This document shows positions 1 through 14,243 of a DNA stretch of 64,000 nt, in pieces; within the stretch, counting starts at the first letter, position 1, and each line of letters opens with the position of its first letter. The stretch covers positions 1,984,001 to 2,048,000 of the forward strand of contig JAWZSP010000008.1 in NCBI GenBank assembly GCA_034401135.1, given 5' to 3'. A program made the position numbers and the translations under genes. This DNA is from Volutella citrinella (taxonomy: Eukaryota > Ascomycota > Sordariomycetes > Hypocreales > Nectriaceae). Below the pieces are notes generated by a model. It saw only the letters and a list, made by a program, of their open reading frames with translations. It did not search any database and had not been told where the DNA came from.

Positions 1-3000
1 TCTTTCCTCTCTACCGTGGCAGTACCCTTGTTTCTGTTCGGCGGATAGAAATGTTGAATGATCTTCCCGATGCCATTCGGACGATGGAGGTAGATGCCTG
101 TGAGCTCACACCAACAGTCGCAGGCAGCTTGCTTCGGAGCAGGAGCAATGTTCCAAAGCTGAAACTGCTGCTGACCATTGGCGAAATGCTCAACGCACCT
201 GTCGTAGAAGAGTTTGGTGGGAACGCGGAGCGACCAAGTATCCTGTGGGCCATGTATGGCCCAACCGAGGCCACAATCCACTGGTAAGTCTGATGCCTGT
301 CGTTTCTACAAAATCTGTCCTGATAGTGGCTTAGCACGTTACACACGAGTCTTCCATCCGATTGTTCGACAGGCAACATTGGTGTTCCCCTCGATACGGT
401 CTCCTGCTTCATTATAAAACCAGCAGGGCCTGATGTTGGTGACTCCGATGTACACATACTGCCATTAGGCGAAATTGGTGAACTGGCTGTTGGCGGGTAC
501 CAGCTTGCGGACGGTTACATCAACCGCCCAGACCAAACCAATTCGGTTTTCATACCATCACCATATGGCCGGCTTTACCGAACAGGCGACAAAGCACGTC
601 TTCTCCCAAGCGGCGAGCTTGAGTGCTACGGCCGACTGTCCGATGGGCAGGTCAAGCTCCGTGGACAGCGCCTGGAGCTTGGTGAAGTCGAGCAGGCCGT
701 GCTTCGGACCTCTGGATGTCACAGTGCGGTGGCTGCTGTCATCGGGTCCATTCTCGTGGTGTTTTGTGCGGTTGACGAGGGGGTGACTACCGACACAGTG
801 GAACACAAGTGTTCCGAATGGTTACCCCAATACATGATTCCTGGGGAGGTCTTGTTGATGAGGGAGTTTCCAAGACTCCCCAGTGGAAAAGTGGATAGAA
901 AAAAGCTCAAAGCCGACTATGAGAGGAGAAATGAAGACCAAGGAGGCGAAGCCCAATCTTCGACTGTGGATGATTTCACTGCAAAAATTCTCACAATGGT
1001 TTCAGACACTTTGCAGGCTGACATTGGTCCCAACGCCCCCCTACTCTCGATTGGTCTGGACTCTCTCAGGGCAATCAAATTAGCTTCGACGCTGCGCGAG
1101 TCTGGGTATGACATCAGCTCAAGCAAGCTGTTGGCTATGAAGACTGTCTCTGATGTTGTCCTTGCCGCTCGGAGTTGCCCCACGACAAAAGCAAGGAACC
1201 TTGCGCCAAGCTTTCTTGGTGACGCAACTAGTATTGCGGAGAGTGTCCCAGGCCTGCAGGGAATGAGGGATTCTATCGAAGACATTCTTCCTTGTACACC
1301 GCTACAAGTAGCGATGTTGGCAGAAACAGCCCAAAACCCGGCTATTTATTGCAACCAAGTTGAACTCGAAGTAACACAAGGACTGCTGCCTCAGGATGTT
1401 TCTTCTGCAATCGTCGAATTGATCAATCGACATGAAACACTTCGCGCTGGATTCGCATTATGGAATAACAAGTTCATTTCCGTCATCTTCAAAACGTTTA
1501 GATCCGAACAGATCTCTCTGGTCAATCAATTCCAGCGTTCATTTTCCTTGTCAATGGACAATGAAGATCTTTTGCTACCACTTCGTTTTCAGATTCTGCA
1601 AGAGCCTTCTGGCCAAGACCTCCGTGTCTTGGTGCATTTGCATCACGCCATGTATGATGGCTGGTCAATGGACATGATGTTGGCAGATTTGTCAAAACTG
1701 CTGCTGCATCTTGAGCTTCCTGCCCGTCCCTCATTCCGCGAGGTTGTCGGACATTGCCACAACCCCGATCATCAGCAAATGGCAGACGAGGCACGGATAT
1801 TCTGGACTGAGCACCTCAATGGATGGAACAGGAGTCCATTTCCCAAGCTCTTGGGCCGTTTTGGAAATTCCGGACAGATGCTCACAAGCAAAAAGCAATT
1901 GACCGTCTCAAGGAAGCAAGTCCTCGACTACATTGTGGTCAATAGCTGGAGCCCACAGGTCCTCTTTCAAGCCAGTCTTGCCCTTGTATGGACTGGGATT
2001 ATGGGAGTCTCGGACACTGCAATCGGCTCCGTGACTTCTGGAAGAGCGATTCCTGTCCCTGGAGTGGAAAGAATCATTGGACCCTGCGTCAACTCCTTGC
2101 CTTTGAGGCTGGAACTTGATACAATGGTCAAAATTCGAGACCTTCTGAACCACATTCATTTCATCAACATGAAGGCCATGGAACATGGCAACATCTCGCT
2201 GGCGGAGGTCAAGACCCTTGCTGGCCTTCAGCCTGGCGAGAGTCTCTATGATATTCTCTTCGCCTATCAAGAGTCATTGGAGAGTTCACAATCAGGACTT
2301 GAACCGGTAGTCCGAGCTGTTGAACACATTGACCACCTGGAGACTCCCATTCTGTTCGAAGTGGAGCCAACTACTGAGGGTTTCACGCTTCAGGTGACTT
2401 ACCATTCAGATCTCGTTCCCTCAGAGGTAATCGAGCACATGGTTGCCCAATTCGACCAGATTTGTGTTGCTCTTTCACTGGGGTCCTTGGATGATCTCAG
2501 TCATGTTCGAAGGGGCCTTCCGGTGCCGGTGTCAGCCTACGATGCCACAAATCTTGGGCTTCCAAAACTGGACGACTTGGCTGCCGGAGTTGCACAGTCA
2601 GCAGTCGACTTCCCTGATTCTGATGCCATTTGCTTTGCCCGGTCGTTTGGCAACAAACCGGAAGTGTCTACTCTGACGTTCCGAGAGCTGAACAAGCTTG
2701 CCAACCAACTGGCATCCTATCTTACTTCCCAGGGAGTTCAAGAGGGCCAGATCATCGCCGTCGTCATGGAAAAATCATTGATGCTATATGTGTCTATTTT
2801 GTCCGTCCTGAAGTTAGGATGTGCATACCTTCCCCTCCTACCATCTATCCCGAAATCCCGCGCAGAGCAAATCTTCCAGGACTCTGGGGCTCAGTACTGC
2901 CTAACAAAAGGCGGAGAATTCAGTATCGATGCAGATGTTTCCGGTCCCCATGTTTTCAACATTGACGAAGTCAAACTTGAAAACTATTCAGCGTCAAATC

Positions 3001-6000
3001 CTCACCTCCACATTGGGCCGAGCCAGCTTGCCTATGTCATTTACACATCAGGGTCCACCGGCACACCAAAGGGAGTCGCCGTGCGCCATGACAATATTGT
3101 GGCAAACATCGAGGCGCTGAAGAAAATCTATCCTACGCGCTCAAAGTCGCAGGGCCGTCTCCTCCAGGCCTGTTCCCAAGCATTTGATGTTTCCGTGTTT
3201 GAGATTTTCTACACATGGCACACTGGAATGTGCCTTTGTGTGGGAACAAACGACACGATATTCGAGGACCTCGAACGCTCAATCCGAGAGCTGGATGTTT
3301 CTCACCTGAGCCTAACACCAACAGTGGCGGCGCTGGTGAACCCGGTATCCGTCCCGAGTGTCGAGTTTCTCGTACTGGCAGGAGAGCCGTTGACACAAGC
3401 TGTGCAGGATCGCTGGTTTGAGCACCTCTGGCAAGGTTATGGCCCATCAGAAACGACCAACATTTGTTCTGTGAAGAAAATGTCAAAGGGAGACAACATT
3501 GAGCATCTCGGCCATGTTTTCAGCAACACTTCTGTCTACGTTCTCTTTCCAGATGGCACAGATCCAGTTCCTTTCGGTTGGGTTGGAGAGCTCTGTTTTG
3601 GCGGCGCCCAGGTTGCCGAAGGCTACCTGAATGCCCCGGACCTAACGGCCAAGAAATTCATACAACATCCTTCCTACGGGAGACTTCATCGATCAGGCGA
3701 CCTTGGGCGGATGCTCCCTGATGGCTCTCTTGTCATCGTCGGGCGAATTGACACCCAGATCAAGTTGAGAGGGCAACGAATCGAGACCGTCGAAATCAAC
3801 AGCATCGCCACGTCCACTGAAGCGATCAGCTCTGCCTTCACTCTTCTGTTTTCAGATACTAAGAGCAATTCTGATTTCTTGGCTCTGTTCTACGTCCTAG
3901 ACAACGAACTTGGTGGTCTCTTCAAGGCCCTCGATGTCAACCTCGAAACACACGAATCACTTTTGGCACTGCTCAAGTCTCGTTTGCCATCATACATGGT
4001 TCCATCATACCTCATTCCCATCTCGGCTGTCCCTCGAACTTCAAGTGGGAAAGTCGATCTCCTCCAGCTCCGGCAATGTTTCGGCAGCCTGGAGCAGGAA
4101 CACCTTGAGGCAACGTCCAGCATCAACAGAGTTCCTCATGATGAAGGTGACTGGGACCCTCTAGAGACAAAGTTGGCCGGCCTGGTTGCGAATTTTGGCA
4201 AGTGCTCGAAGCTGGGCATCGGGAGGTGGACACCATTTACCATTCTGGGCATCGATTCGATATCTGCCATCAGTCTTGCTCGCCAGCTCTCCGAGCAACT
4301 GGGGACTCGAGTGGCTGTGTCATCGATTCTTACAAACCCCACTGTTGCACAACTCGCGCGTCATCTGTCGGAAACAGCAGCGTCCAAGCCATTGGTGCAT
4401 CAAGAGTTCTTCACGCCTGATTTCAAATCTTCAGTGAACGAGATATTTCAAAAAGAGTTCAAAACGGTCGAGGACATCCTGCCATGCACTCCTCTCCAAG
4501 AAGCGATGCTATCCCGTGGCCAGAGGGGCTACTACAACAAAGTCCTCCTTCGCCTGAACAGTGATGTGGGCCTAATGCAATCCTATTGGAAGTCAATGGC
4601 GCAAAGGCACGATATTTTGCGGACGTGTTTCATCACAACGACCGACTCTCAGCGCGCGATTGCTCAAGTGGTGTTGAGTGGTTGGGATATTCCGTGGAAG
4701 AAGTTCAATATCACCGTGCCATCTTTTGACGGTGCGGTTGAAGACCATCTGAAGACACTTCCCAGCCCAGTCGACTCCAGGACACCGCCTCTTTCACTTG
4801 CGTTGCTCCGGTATCGAGGTTCGAGCTTCGTCTCCTTCATCTGCCACCATGCCTTATATGATGCCGTTGCAATGGAAAGGCTGTTCAAGGAAATCGAAGC
4901 ACTCGCCAACGGTATGACGCTACCTCCTCCTGTACCCTACAAGGATTTCATCCAAGTTGCGTTGCAACTACCAAGTGACGTGGAGAACTTTTGGCTGGAG
5001 CAGTTTGCTGGCTACCGCCCTTCAAAGGTTTTTGCCCACACAGCCAACAATGAGATGGATCACTGCACTCACACCACCTCGCTGGGCATTCCTCTCGCCG
5101 AACTCAAGTCTCGTCTAAGGGCACTCGGTTTGTCCTTGGGCTCGGTGTCCCAAGCTGCTTGGGCAGGAGTCCTGGGAATCGTGCATCGAGATACGGACGT
5201 GTGCTTTGGTACCGTCGTCAGCGGCCGCACGGTTGGGCTGGCTGGTCTTGAAAACCTCGTCGCCCCTTGCTTCAACACTATACCCGTCCGCGCTTCGTTC
5301 TCGTCCAGATGGTCGCACGTTGATCTGGCAAAGTACTGCCAAAAGCTCAACACGGAGCTTTTGCCTTATCAATTCACTCCTCTGCGACTTATTCAACGGA
5401 AAGTGCATCGCGCAGGCAAACACCTCTTCGATACGCTCCTCCTTGTTCAGCAGCCACTTCAGGACATTGATAGCAAAGTATGGACCTTGGAGGGAGACTC
5501 TGGTGACATGGATGTTCCATTGGTCTGCGAAGTTGTGCCATGTCCTAGCCTGAATTCGGTAGTTGTGAACATCCATCGGGAAATGGGCATGATAACAGGC
5601 GAAACGGCTAGGGCAATGGCAGAGGCATTCAAATCATTGGTGAAGGCCATCATTACCTCGCCGCACTCAACCCTCATCGGCATCAATGGCCTCCCGGAAG
5701 CTGTGGCTACCAACCTGGGCAAGCTGAACCCACGGCCCGACAAGAACGAGGAAACGGAAGAGTTCTCAGAGGGGAGCCAGGAATGGAGTGAATACGAGAT
5801 TCTCGTCCTCGAGATTCTTTCCAAGCTCTCTAGCATCTCAAAGACTAAGATCAAACGGCACACCACAATTTTCCAGCTCGGACTAGACAGCATCAATGCA
5901 GTGCAGATTGCGTCGATGCTGCGCCAACGAGGATTTGACATCTCTGCTTCTGATGTCATTGAGTGCCCGAGTTGCTCCAAAATTGCAAACAGACTCACCG

Positions 6001-9000
6001 AGAACGCCAGTCAACAACATCAACATTCGCTCCCGAGCTATGACTTTGCAGGATTCTCGGAAGCTGTTCATTCAGACGTCATCAGTCAAGTCGAGAAAGA
6101 GCGCGAGGTAGAGGCCGTCTTGCCATGCACACCTCTACAGTCTGCCATGATTGTGCAGTTCAACCAGTCTTCAGAAGCTCATTACCTGAACGCCATGAGC
6201 TATGTACTTGACGCTGATGTTAGCCATGATCAGATCAAGCGAGCCTGGGAATCTCTTCGTGCCCATCATCCCATGCTGAGAACTGCTTTTGTGCCAGCCA
6301 ACCACCGGGATGCTACTCTTGCCATGGTTCGATATACCGCAAAGTCGACTTCACTTCCGTTGGAGAGGGTTGAGACCGCTGGGGAACCAGACGAAGAACT
6401 GCAGCAGCAAAAGTCGATTGTGACTGATAGACTCCACGCCTCCAAATACCTGCCTCCTTGGGCAGTCTTCTTGGTAGAAGGAGGCTCTGGTTTCAAGATG
6501 AACATCGTTATGCATCATGCACTGTACGATGCTACGTCTCTCGATGTTATGCTAGGACACCTTGCGACATTCCTGAAGGGGCAAATACCGCCACCTCTCT
6601 CGCCAATAGAGCCGGGACTATCAGTCATCTTGCGGGGACAAGCAGACAATGACCATTCATCAAGCAAGTTTTGGGGCGATCTGGGCAGCCAGGTTGTCCT
6701 AAACAAATTCCCGGTTATGACGCCTCTTCGGGCTGAGACCAGAAAGGTCATGTCCTCCACGATGATGGCACAGATATCGAACTCGGAGATGCAGCGGTTG
6801 ACCAAGGCCTCGAGCATTTCCATCCAAGCTGCGATTCAAGCTGCATGGACACGCGTTCTCTCGGCTTACCTCGGGGAAAGCGCCGTTGCATTCGGTGTGA
6901 CTCTGTCGGGTAGGGCAACAGACGAAACCAAGGACGCCTGCATTCCTTGTCTCAATACAGTCCCAATCATTGCCTCCAATCAAATGTCCAACACTGATTT
7001 GGTCAAGTATATGATGGACTACAACCAGAAGCTGCACAAACACCAGTTTGTTCCTCTCGCCCAGATCCAAAAGCTGCTGGGTCACCCCGCCACACCAGTC
7101 TTTGATACCCTCATTGCCTACCAGAAGACAGAGAAAGCAGTTGCGGCTTCAGAGCCGTGGCGGCTAGTAGCCGATCACGCCATGGTGGAGTATCCGGTTT
7201 CCCTCGAGGTTGAACCCTTTGAGGGCGACCAACTCCGTCTCGGTATGACATACCACAGCGACACACTGCCTTCTCAACAGGCGAGGCTTTTGCTGGAACA
7301 ATTTGATCTTATACTGGCCCAGATTGTGTGTGGCTCATCCAATCAAGAAGACTCTCTGCACCGAAAAGTCCCGAATCTCTATGCCATACTCCCGGCCCTG
7401 GAGCCTGTCATGAGTGCTCCAGTGAAGCTTCTTCACGAATTTGTCGAACAAGGGGCATATTCTCACCCCGAAAAGATCGCACTTGAGTTTATCGAGGAGT
7501 TCCAAGGTGAAATGCCTGTCAAAAAGTGCTGGACATACTCTGAACTGGATTGCCTTGGGAACAAGGTGGCCAGCCTCGTCGCCACCAAAGCAGCCCCGGG
7601 AAGCATCGTTGCTATTCTGTTTGACAAGTGCCCGGAGGCCTACTTCTCGATTCTAGGTATCCTCAAGGCGGGCTGCTCATTTGTCGCCCTTGACCCAACT
7701 GCCCCTAGAGCCCGGAAGCAATTCATCTCACAAGACTCGAACGCCCCCTGTCTGTTGATGAAAGATGACGAGCTTCTGGATTTCGAATTCTCAGCTCACG
7801 TTCTCAAGATTAACGAACAAACTTTTGAGAAACTCGAGCCGCTGGAAGCTAGTTGCAAGCCCAGCATTTCTCCAGAAGCTACTTGCTACTGCCTCTACAC
7901 TTCAGGCACAACCGGAGCACCCAAGGGCTGCGAAATCACTCACGATAATGCAGTCCAGGCCATGATGGCGTTTCAGGCAATCTTCCAGGGCCACTGGGAC
8001 ACCGACTCCAGATGGCTACAATTTGCCTCGCTCCACTTCGATGTCTCAGTTCTCGAGCAGTACTGGAGTTGGTCTGTTGGAATGACGGTTGTCGCTGCTC
8101 CAAAGGACTTGATTCTCGAAGACTTGACGGCAACCATCCGGAGGCTGAATATCACTCACATTGACTTGACGCCGAGCCTTGCACGCCTTGTGCATCCTGA
8201 TGACGCCCCAAGCCTGTGCCGCGGTGTCTTCATCACCGGCGGCGAACAGCTGAAGCAGGAGATTCTCGATGTATGGGGTCCTAAAGCCGTCATCTACAAT
8301 GCGTATGGGCCGACAGAGGCTACCATTGGCGTCACCACCTACCAGCGTGTGCCTGTCAACGGTCGCCCAAGCAACATTGGAAAGCAGTTCCCGAATGTCG
8401 GCTCATACGTCTTTCGCCCCGGCACTACCATCCCAGTGATGCGAGGTGGAGTGGGCGAGCTGTGCGTATCAGGCCCGCTTGTCGGCAAAGGATACCTGAA
8501 TCGCCCCGAGCTCACGGCCGAAAGGTTCCCCATTGTCTCGGAATTCGGCGAGAGAGTATACAGGACCGGTGACCATGTCCGGCTGCTTCATGACGGCTGC
8601 TTCGACTTCCTTGGCCGAGCCGATGACCAGGTCAAGTTACGCGGTCAACGTCTGGAAATCGCTGAAATTGATCATGCTATCCGCACTGGCGTTCCGGAGA
8701 TACGGGATTCCGCTACTATAGTCGCCCGCCACGGGCTCAGCGGTCGGGAAGTGCTGGTTTCATTCATCGTGGAGAATGACCCGCGATCTGGGGAGCTTCA
8801 GATTCTACCTGGAGACTCCGACATCCGAGGAAAGGCGCGAGAAGCCTGCGTTGCCAAACTCCCAGGCTACATGATACCTACGTACATCTTCTCGCTGCCC
8901 TACATCCCACTCTCTTCAAACAACAAGGCGGAGCACCGACGGCTCACCAACCTCTTTGGACATCTCTCTCACGACCAACTGATTGACTTCTCCCGAGTCA

Positions 9001-12000
9001 CCGCGCCTGTGTCCGAGGCGGCAACCAGGTACTTGAACACACTGATGAGCACCCTTGCCGACTTTAGTGGCTTGAAAACCGAAGCCATCCAGCCAGTAAC
9101 GAGCATCTTCGACTTGGGTGTGGATTCTATCAGCGCCCTTCGGCTGTCCAGCCTGCTCAAAGCAAAGGGTCTGCGAGCGGTATCACCAGCAGTCCTGTTG
9201 AGGTACCCCGTCCTAGGCGACCTCGCAAATTGGCTTACCAAGGCCAGGCCCAATGCCGGAGATGCATCGATCAGGAGCGTCAGCCAGTCAATGCAGGCCT
9301 ATATGCACAGGTATCGTGCAGCGGCTTGTCGCGAGTTGGGAATTCGGCCACTTGATATTGAGTACATCGCACCATGTTCGCCATTGCAGCAGGGTATCAT
9401 CTCCCAGGCAAGGACGGGAGCCCAGAAAGAGAGCTACTTCAACTCATTTCTACTGAGGCTAGGAGAAGAAACACCCGTGGCACGCTTGCGGGCGGCCTGG
9501 AGCAACCTGGTGCGCGAGGAACCGATCCTACGCACAGCATTCATCGCCACAACAAATGCCTACATTCAGGTAGCATTGGAAAGCATGGAAGTCCCGTGGA
9601 TGGAATATCGGATCGAGGATGAAGAAACTCTGCCATCTTTGCTGGAGACGCAGAAAGCCGACTGGATTCGTTCAAACGATGGCAATATCATCGCCCCCTT
9701 GCAGTTGAGATACATCTCTGGTCCAGGCTTCCAGAGCCTTGCAGTCTTTATTTTCCACGGCATTTACGATGGCAACAGCTTGGACCTGATGCTCCAGAGA
9801 ATTGGTGCAGAAGTCAGCAACAAGGGTGTGCCACGCGGGCCGTCCTTCTTCAAGGCTCTGCTTCATGGTCCTTTACTAGACCATGAAAGCTGCAAGCCTT
9901 TCTGGGAGAAGCATCTGCGGAAGTGGAAGCCCAATTCTATTCCGCAACTGGGGGCTCCAAACTCCAAAACCCCCATCATGGCTGTCCGAGAATTTCCCAT
10001 CGGCATGCTCGAGTCGGCACGATCGTCTCAAAACGTGACTCTACAAGCAGTGGTACTGGCTCTGTGGACTTCGGTTCTTCAGAAATGGCTATCGAGGGAG
10101 GTTACTGTTGGAATTGTCATGTCTGGTAGAGCAATTGAGCTTCCTGGCGTCGAACACAGTATTGGGCCGCTCTTCAACACGCTCCCGTTCAGAGCCCAAG
10201 GTATTCGCGCGACCACTTGGGCTTCAAACATCCAGCAGTGCCATGATTTCCATACAGCTTGCATGGAATTCCAGCACGTCTCACTCAGCAAAGTCCAAAA
10301 ATGGTGTTCGAATGGAAAACCTCTCTTTGATAACCTCTTTGTCTACCAAAACGAAGGGCCCAGAAGCCGCTTGTGGCAGATCGAAGACGACCCTGGCGTT
10401 CCGAATTATCCATTGGCTCTCGAAGTGATGCGCACGAATTCCGGTCAGCTGCGTTTCAGTTTGGTATCACAAGGCCATGTCGCGACTCTATCTATCTTGG
10501 ACCAACTGTTGGACCAAGTTCACAGCTACAGCGAGTTAATTGGCGCCACTACGAAGCAGGAGATACCATTCTCTTTGGAGGACCAAGACGCGCCGGCGGA
10601 AGTGGTTGACAACAGCGCCACATCAACTGCTCCTGGAATTGAGGGTTTCACATGGACTCCCGAGGCCAAGATCATCCAACAAGAAATTGCCATCTTAGCT
10701 GGCCTTGAGCTGTCGAAAGTCACGGAAGACTCTGCTGTCCTTGAGCTTGGTCTGGACAGTATCGATGCTATCAAACTATCTTCTGCACTGAAAAAGAAGC
10801 GAGTACTTCTGCTGCCGTCACAAATCATGCGCCACCAGACCTTGACTAGGATGGTGAATGAGTGTTCCAAGACAGAGAATCAGGAAGCGAGCCAGAGAGA
10901 TATCGCCCGGTTCCTAGAAGTCCAGCAAAAGCTGAAGCGCCATGTCCAACACTCCTCTCTCGACTTGGACCAGATCCAGGAAATCCTCCCCCCTACTGCC
11001 CTTCAGGAATCAATGGTTGCTGGCATGATACAATCTGATTTTGAGCACTACTTCAATCACGACATCCTTGAGATCAGCGACAAATTGGACACCAAGAAGC
11101 TCCAGCTCGCATGGGAAGAGGTAGTCAGAGGCTCTCCGATCCTCCGAACAGGATTCGTTCAAGTCGACGACCCAGACATTGAGTTCAGCTACTCTCAAGT
11201 GGTTTACAAGCCCCAGGAGCTCAAAATCCAACACGTCCAACTTTCAAGCACCGACGAGTTTCACCGCATTACCTCCCAGGCCACAGAGCGTGCAAGGAGT
11301 GGACGAGGCGAGAGGAATCTATTCCAACTTAGTTTCGCCTCTGTCAATGACCGACGCTTTGCTGTCCTTTCAATGGCGCATGCTCTATATGACGGCTGGT
11401 CTCTGAGTCTGATGTTCCAGGACATCCAGGTAGCCTATCAAGGCACTCCCATCTCAAGAGCATCACCCGAGACAATCCTGCCAGATCTTCTGAATGCCAA
11501 CGAAGCAATGGCTGACCAGTTTTGGCATCAGTACTTGCAGGGTGCAACATCAACACTCATCGAGCAACACACACCCGATCAAGTGGCTGATGTCTTGCCG
11601 GCGGAGAACCTGAGAGCCGAACTGAACTCGACGGCTCAAGTTTCGGCCATCAACGACTTTTGCAAGAAGAATGCCGTCAGCATGCAAGTTCTGTTCCAGG
11701 CCTGCTGGGGCGTGACTCTGGCGCAGTTGATGAAACGCCTCGAGGTAACATTCGGCTGCGTTGTTTCCGGCCGAGATGCACCTGGTGCGGATGGCGTCAT
11801 GTTCCCAACGATGAATACGATCCCTGTCCGTTGTATTCTCCATGGTACCTTGACATCTTTCCTGCGGTACATGGAGGAAAACATGAACGACATGCGAGAG
11901 TTCCAGAAATATCCTCTGCGTCAAGCTCAGCGAGCCGCTGGATCGAACGGCCAACCTCTCTTCAACACCCTCTTCATTCTTCAGCGGTCACCTGGAGAAA

Positions 12001-13992
12001 CTGGACTGGACTCGATGCTGAACTCGATTGGCGGGTCATCAGCTACTGAGTATCCGCTTTGTGTCGAGGCTGAAGTATTCTCTGACCACGTTCTCTGGAG
12101 AGCAGCTGCGCAGCCGGAATTCCTTCAAGGCCCAGCACTCCATGCTCTTCTCAATACCCTTGATGGGGTTTTGAGTCACTTCTTGGCTTCAGGCTCGACT
12201 CATCTCTTGGCACCGCATGGGGACAAGGTCTCGATCTGTGGCCTTTCCCCCATGACCATTGAGGAAGCCCAAGAGAAGAGCAGCGATCTGCCAGAGGAGC
12301 AGAAAGTGGATGTCTCTGACGATCCCAACTGGAGCCAGACGCTGGCTGTGATGAAGGACATCCTTTCGCAGGTCTCCGGTGTTCCAGTTGAGTCTATCCA
12401 AGAAACCCATACTCTCTACCACCTTGGCCTAGATTCCATCACCGCAATCAAGGTGTCGACGCTGCTTCGCAAGCAAAACATGAGGGTTACACCACGAGAG
12501 CTCATCACAGCCACCAGTATTCGGGATCTGGTCGAAAAAGTCAACATTCCACACCAGCCAGAGGCATACGCCCCACCCAGGGACACTTCGGATTGGGCGC
12601 GATCGCATGGCCTTCAGATTGAAGAGCTTTCTGCGGCGCTGGGGGGCATGGCAAGCGACCACAATGTCAGGATCCTGCCAGCAACCTCGTTACAAGTGCA
12701 CATGCTGAGTGCCTGGCAAAACTCCAACGGCTTGGTCTTCTACCCTGTCTTCGCATACAACATTTCCAGCACAGTTGGAATCGAGACCATTGAGGACAGT
12801 TGGCGCAAGCTGGTTCATGAATCCCCAGCCTTGCGGATATGTTTCATCGCTACTCAGTCAAGAGACGTCCCCTTTGTACAGGCTGTGGTGGAAGACATTG
12901 AGATTCCGCTGCTCTCCTCTCAGCAGGAGAGAATCTCAACCAGTTGGCAGGGACCTTTTGTCGAGGCTCGCATTTCCCAGAACCATGACCAGTCGTGGAA
13001 CTTTCGCCTCAAGATCCACCATGCTCTGTACGACGGCGTCAGTCTGCCGGCGCTCATGGAGCGGTTCTCATCCCTCTTGGCTGGAGGCGCTGAAAAGAGT
13101 ATAACTTCACACTTTGCCCTCTGGGAAGCCATCAGTATCCAGCGAGTTTCTCAACCATCAAGCGCTACAAGGCGAGCGTTTTGGACAAACTATTTGGCAA
13201 GCTCTCCACGGCCAGCGCGGGCAGTAGCGACGGCCGAAGAATCGATGGGCAGGGTTTCTGTTTTGCAACGATCAGCAATCCCTGACATTGGCCCTCTGCG
13301 TGCCATCGCCGCGCGACATGGCGTCTCTCTGCAGTCATTGGTTCTGGCAGCTTACGCCAGGGCCCTTGCAGCTACGGAGTCCGGCAACCAGGAGGAAGAA
13401 GTAGTCTTTGGCATCTACCTCGCAAACCGGGCCCTTCACCGAGAGCTTCCGTCAACCTACCCGACACTCAGTCTTGTTCCACTCAAGGTTCTTGTCGGAA
13501 GCAAACGGCCTTTACCAACCATGGCATCAGACATTCAGAGAGACATTCACCTCATTACATCAGGCGAGCAGGTCGAAGTCGGGCTCTGGGAGATCAGCGA
13601 TTGGACTGGCATCAAAATTTCGCATTTTGTGAACTTCCTGAGTCTCCCCATTGAAGCTTCAGCAGATGGCTTGCTGGAGAATGTAAAACTGGGCGACGAG
13701 GGCCAGTCTATTGGCGAGTCTCCTCTATCCCAGAGTCATTCACCATGGCCAAGCCCAAACATGGTCAAAGAGGACTACCCGGTAAGTACACACACACCTT
13801 GTCACGTTCACAAAATTAGATCGGTCTGCTAATTATCGATGGCAACAGCTTGCCGTGGACACCGAAGCATCGGTCAACGGATCGGGCCTCGACATTGGCG
13901 TTTTCGCATCGGAAGGACGAGCATCTATGGAGCAAGCGAAGGAATTTATCAAGGGCGTTGTAGCAAATCTCGACGATGCTGACTGGGAGTGA
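1..13992 (+). CDS. sidC: Ferrichrome-type siderophore NRPS (SidC/NPS2-like), 5' end outside the window
   Basis: A nonribosomal peptide synthetase that would join serine/glycine and N5-acyl-N5-hydroxyornithine units into an intracellular ferrichrome-type siderophore. Exons read here: 3-283, 335-13,781 and 13,849-13,992 (TGA at 13,990). The introns are 284-334 (51 nt, GTAAGT...TTAG) and 13,782-13,848 (67 nt, GTAAGT, branch GCTAAT, ACAG); both keep phase. Domain order by nucleotide: end of A1 (MYGPTEATIH at ~250; PSGKVDRKK at ~880), T (GLDS ~1,055), C (HHAMYDG ~1,640), A2 (YTSGSTGTPKG ~3,045; YGPSE ~3,440), T (GIDS ~4,250), C (HHALYDA), T (GLDS ~5,880), C (HHALYDA), A3 (YTSGTTGAPKG ~7,900; YGPTE ~8,305), T (GVDS ~9,120), C (FHGIYDG), T (GLDS ~10,750), C (AHALYDG), T (GLDS ~12,430), C (HHALYDG) to the end. 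Two terminal T-C units and no thioesterase are typical of ferrichrome synthetases, where the last C domain cyclises the product. All six carrier serines and the second, catalytic His of each C motif are present. The siderophore family is well supported; the exact product is not readable. Confidence 0.95.
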
Positions 13993-14243
13993 ATTTTATG
14001 GCAATGGGGAACAGGTTCTATGTTTTATTTATTAAATACAAAAACGCAGTAAATAGCCAATCCAAGCACAACTAAGCTCAGCTTCATTTACCCATGCCAT
14101 GCGAGAACATCACCACATGCAACCAACCAAACTCCTTGGGATGAGACAACCCCCAACTGCTCTTCAGAGACAAGAGCACTGCGCGGCAGATATAGCAGCT
14201 GTAGTGACTATCCAGCACGCGTACCCCCGTACCAATTCATCGC

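Noticed and set aside
558..806. Antisense and shifted frames within the NRPS, DUF1479 and GMC genes
   Set aside because: They are shadows of strongly biased coding frames; none shows a domain, a leader or independent context.
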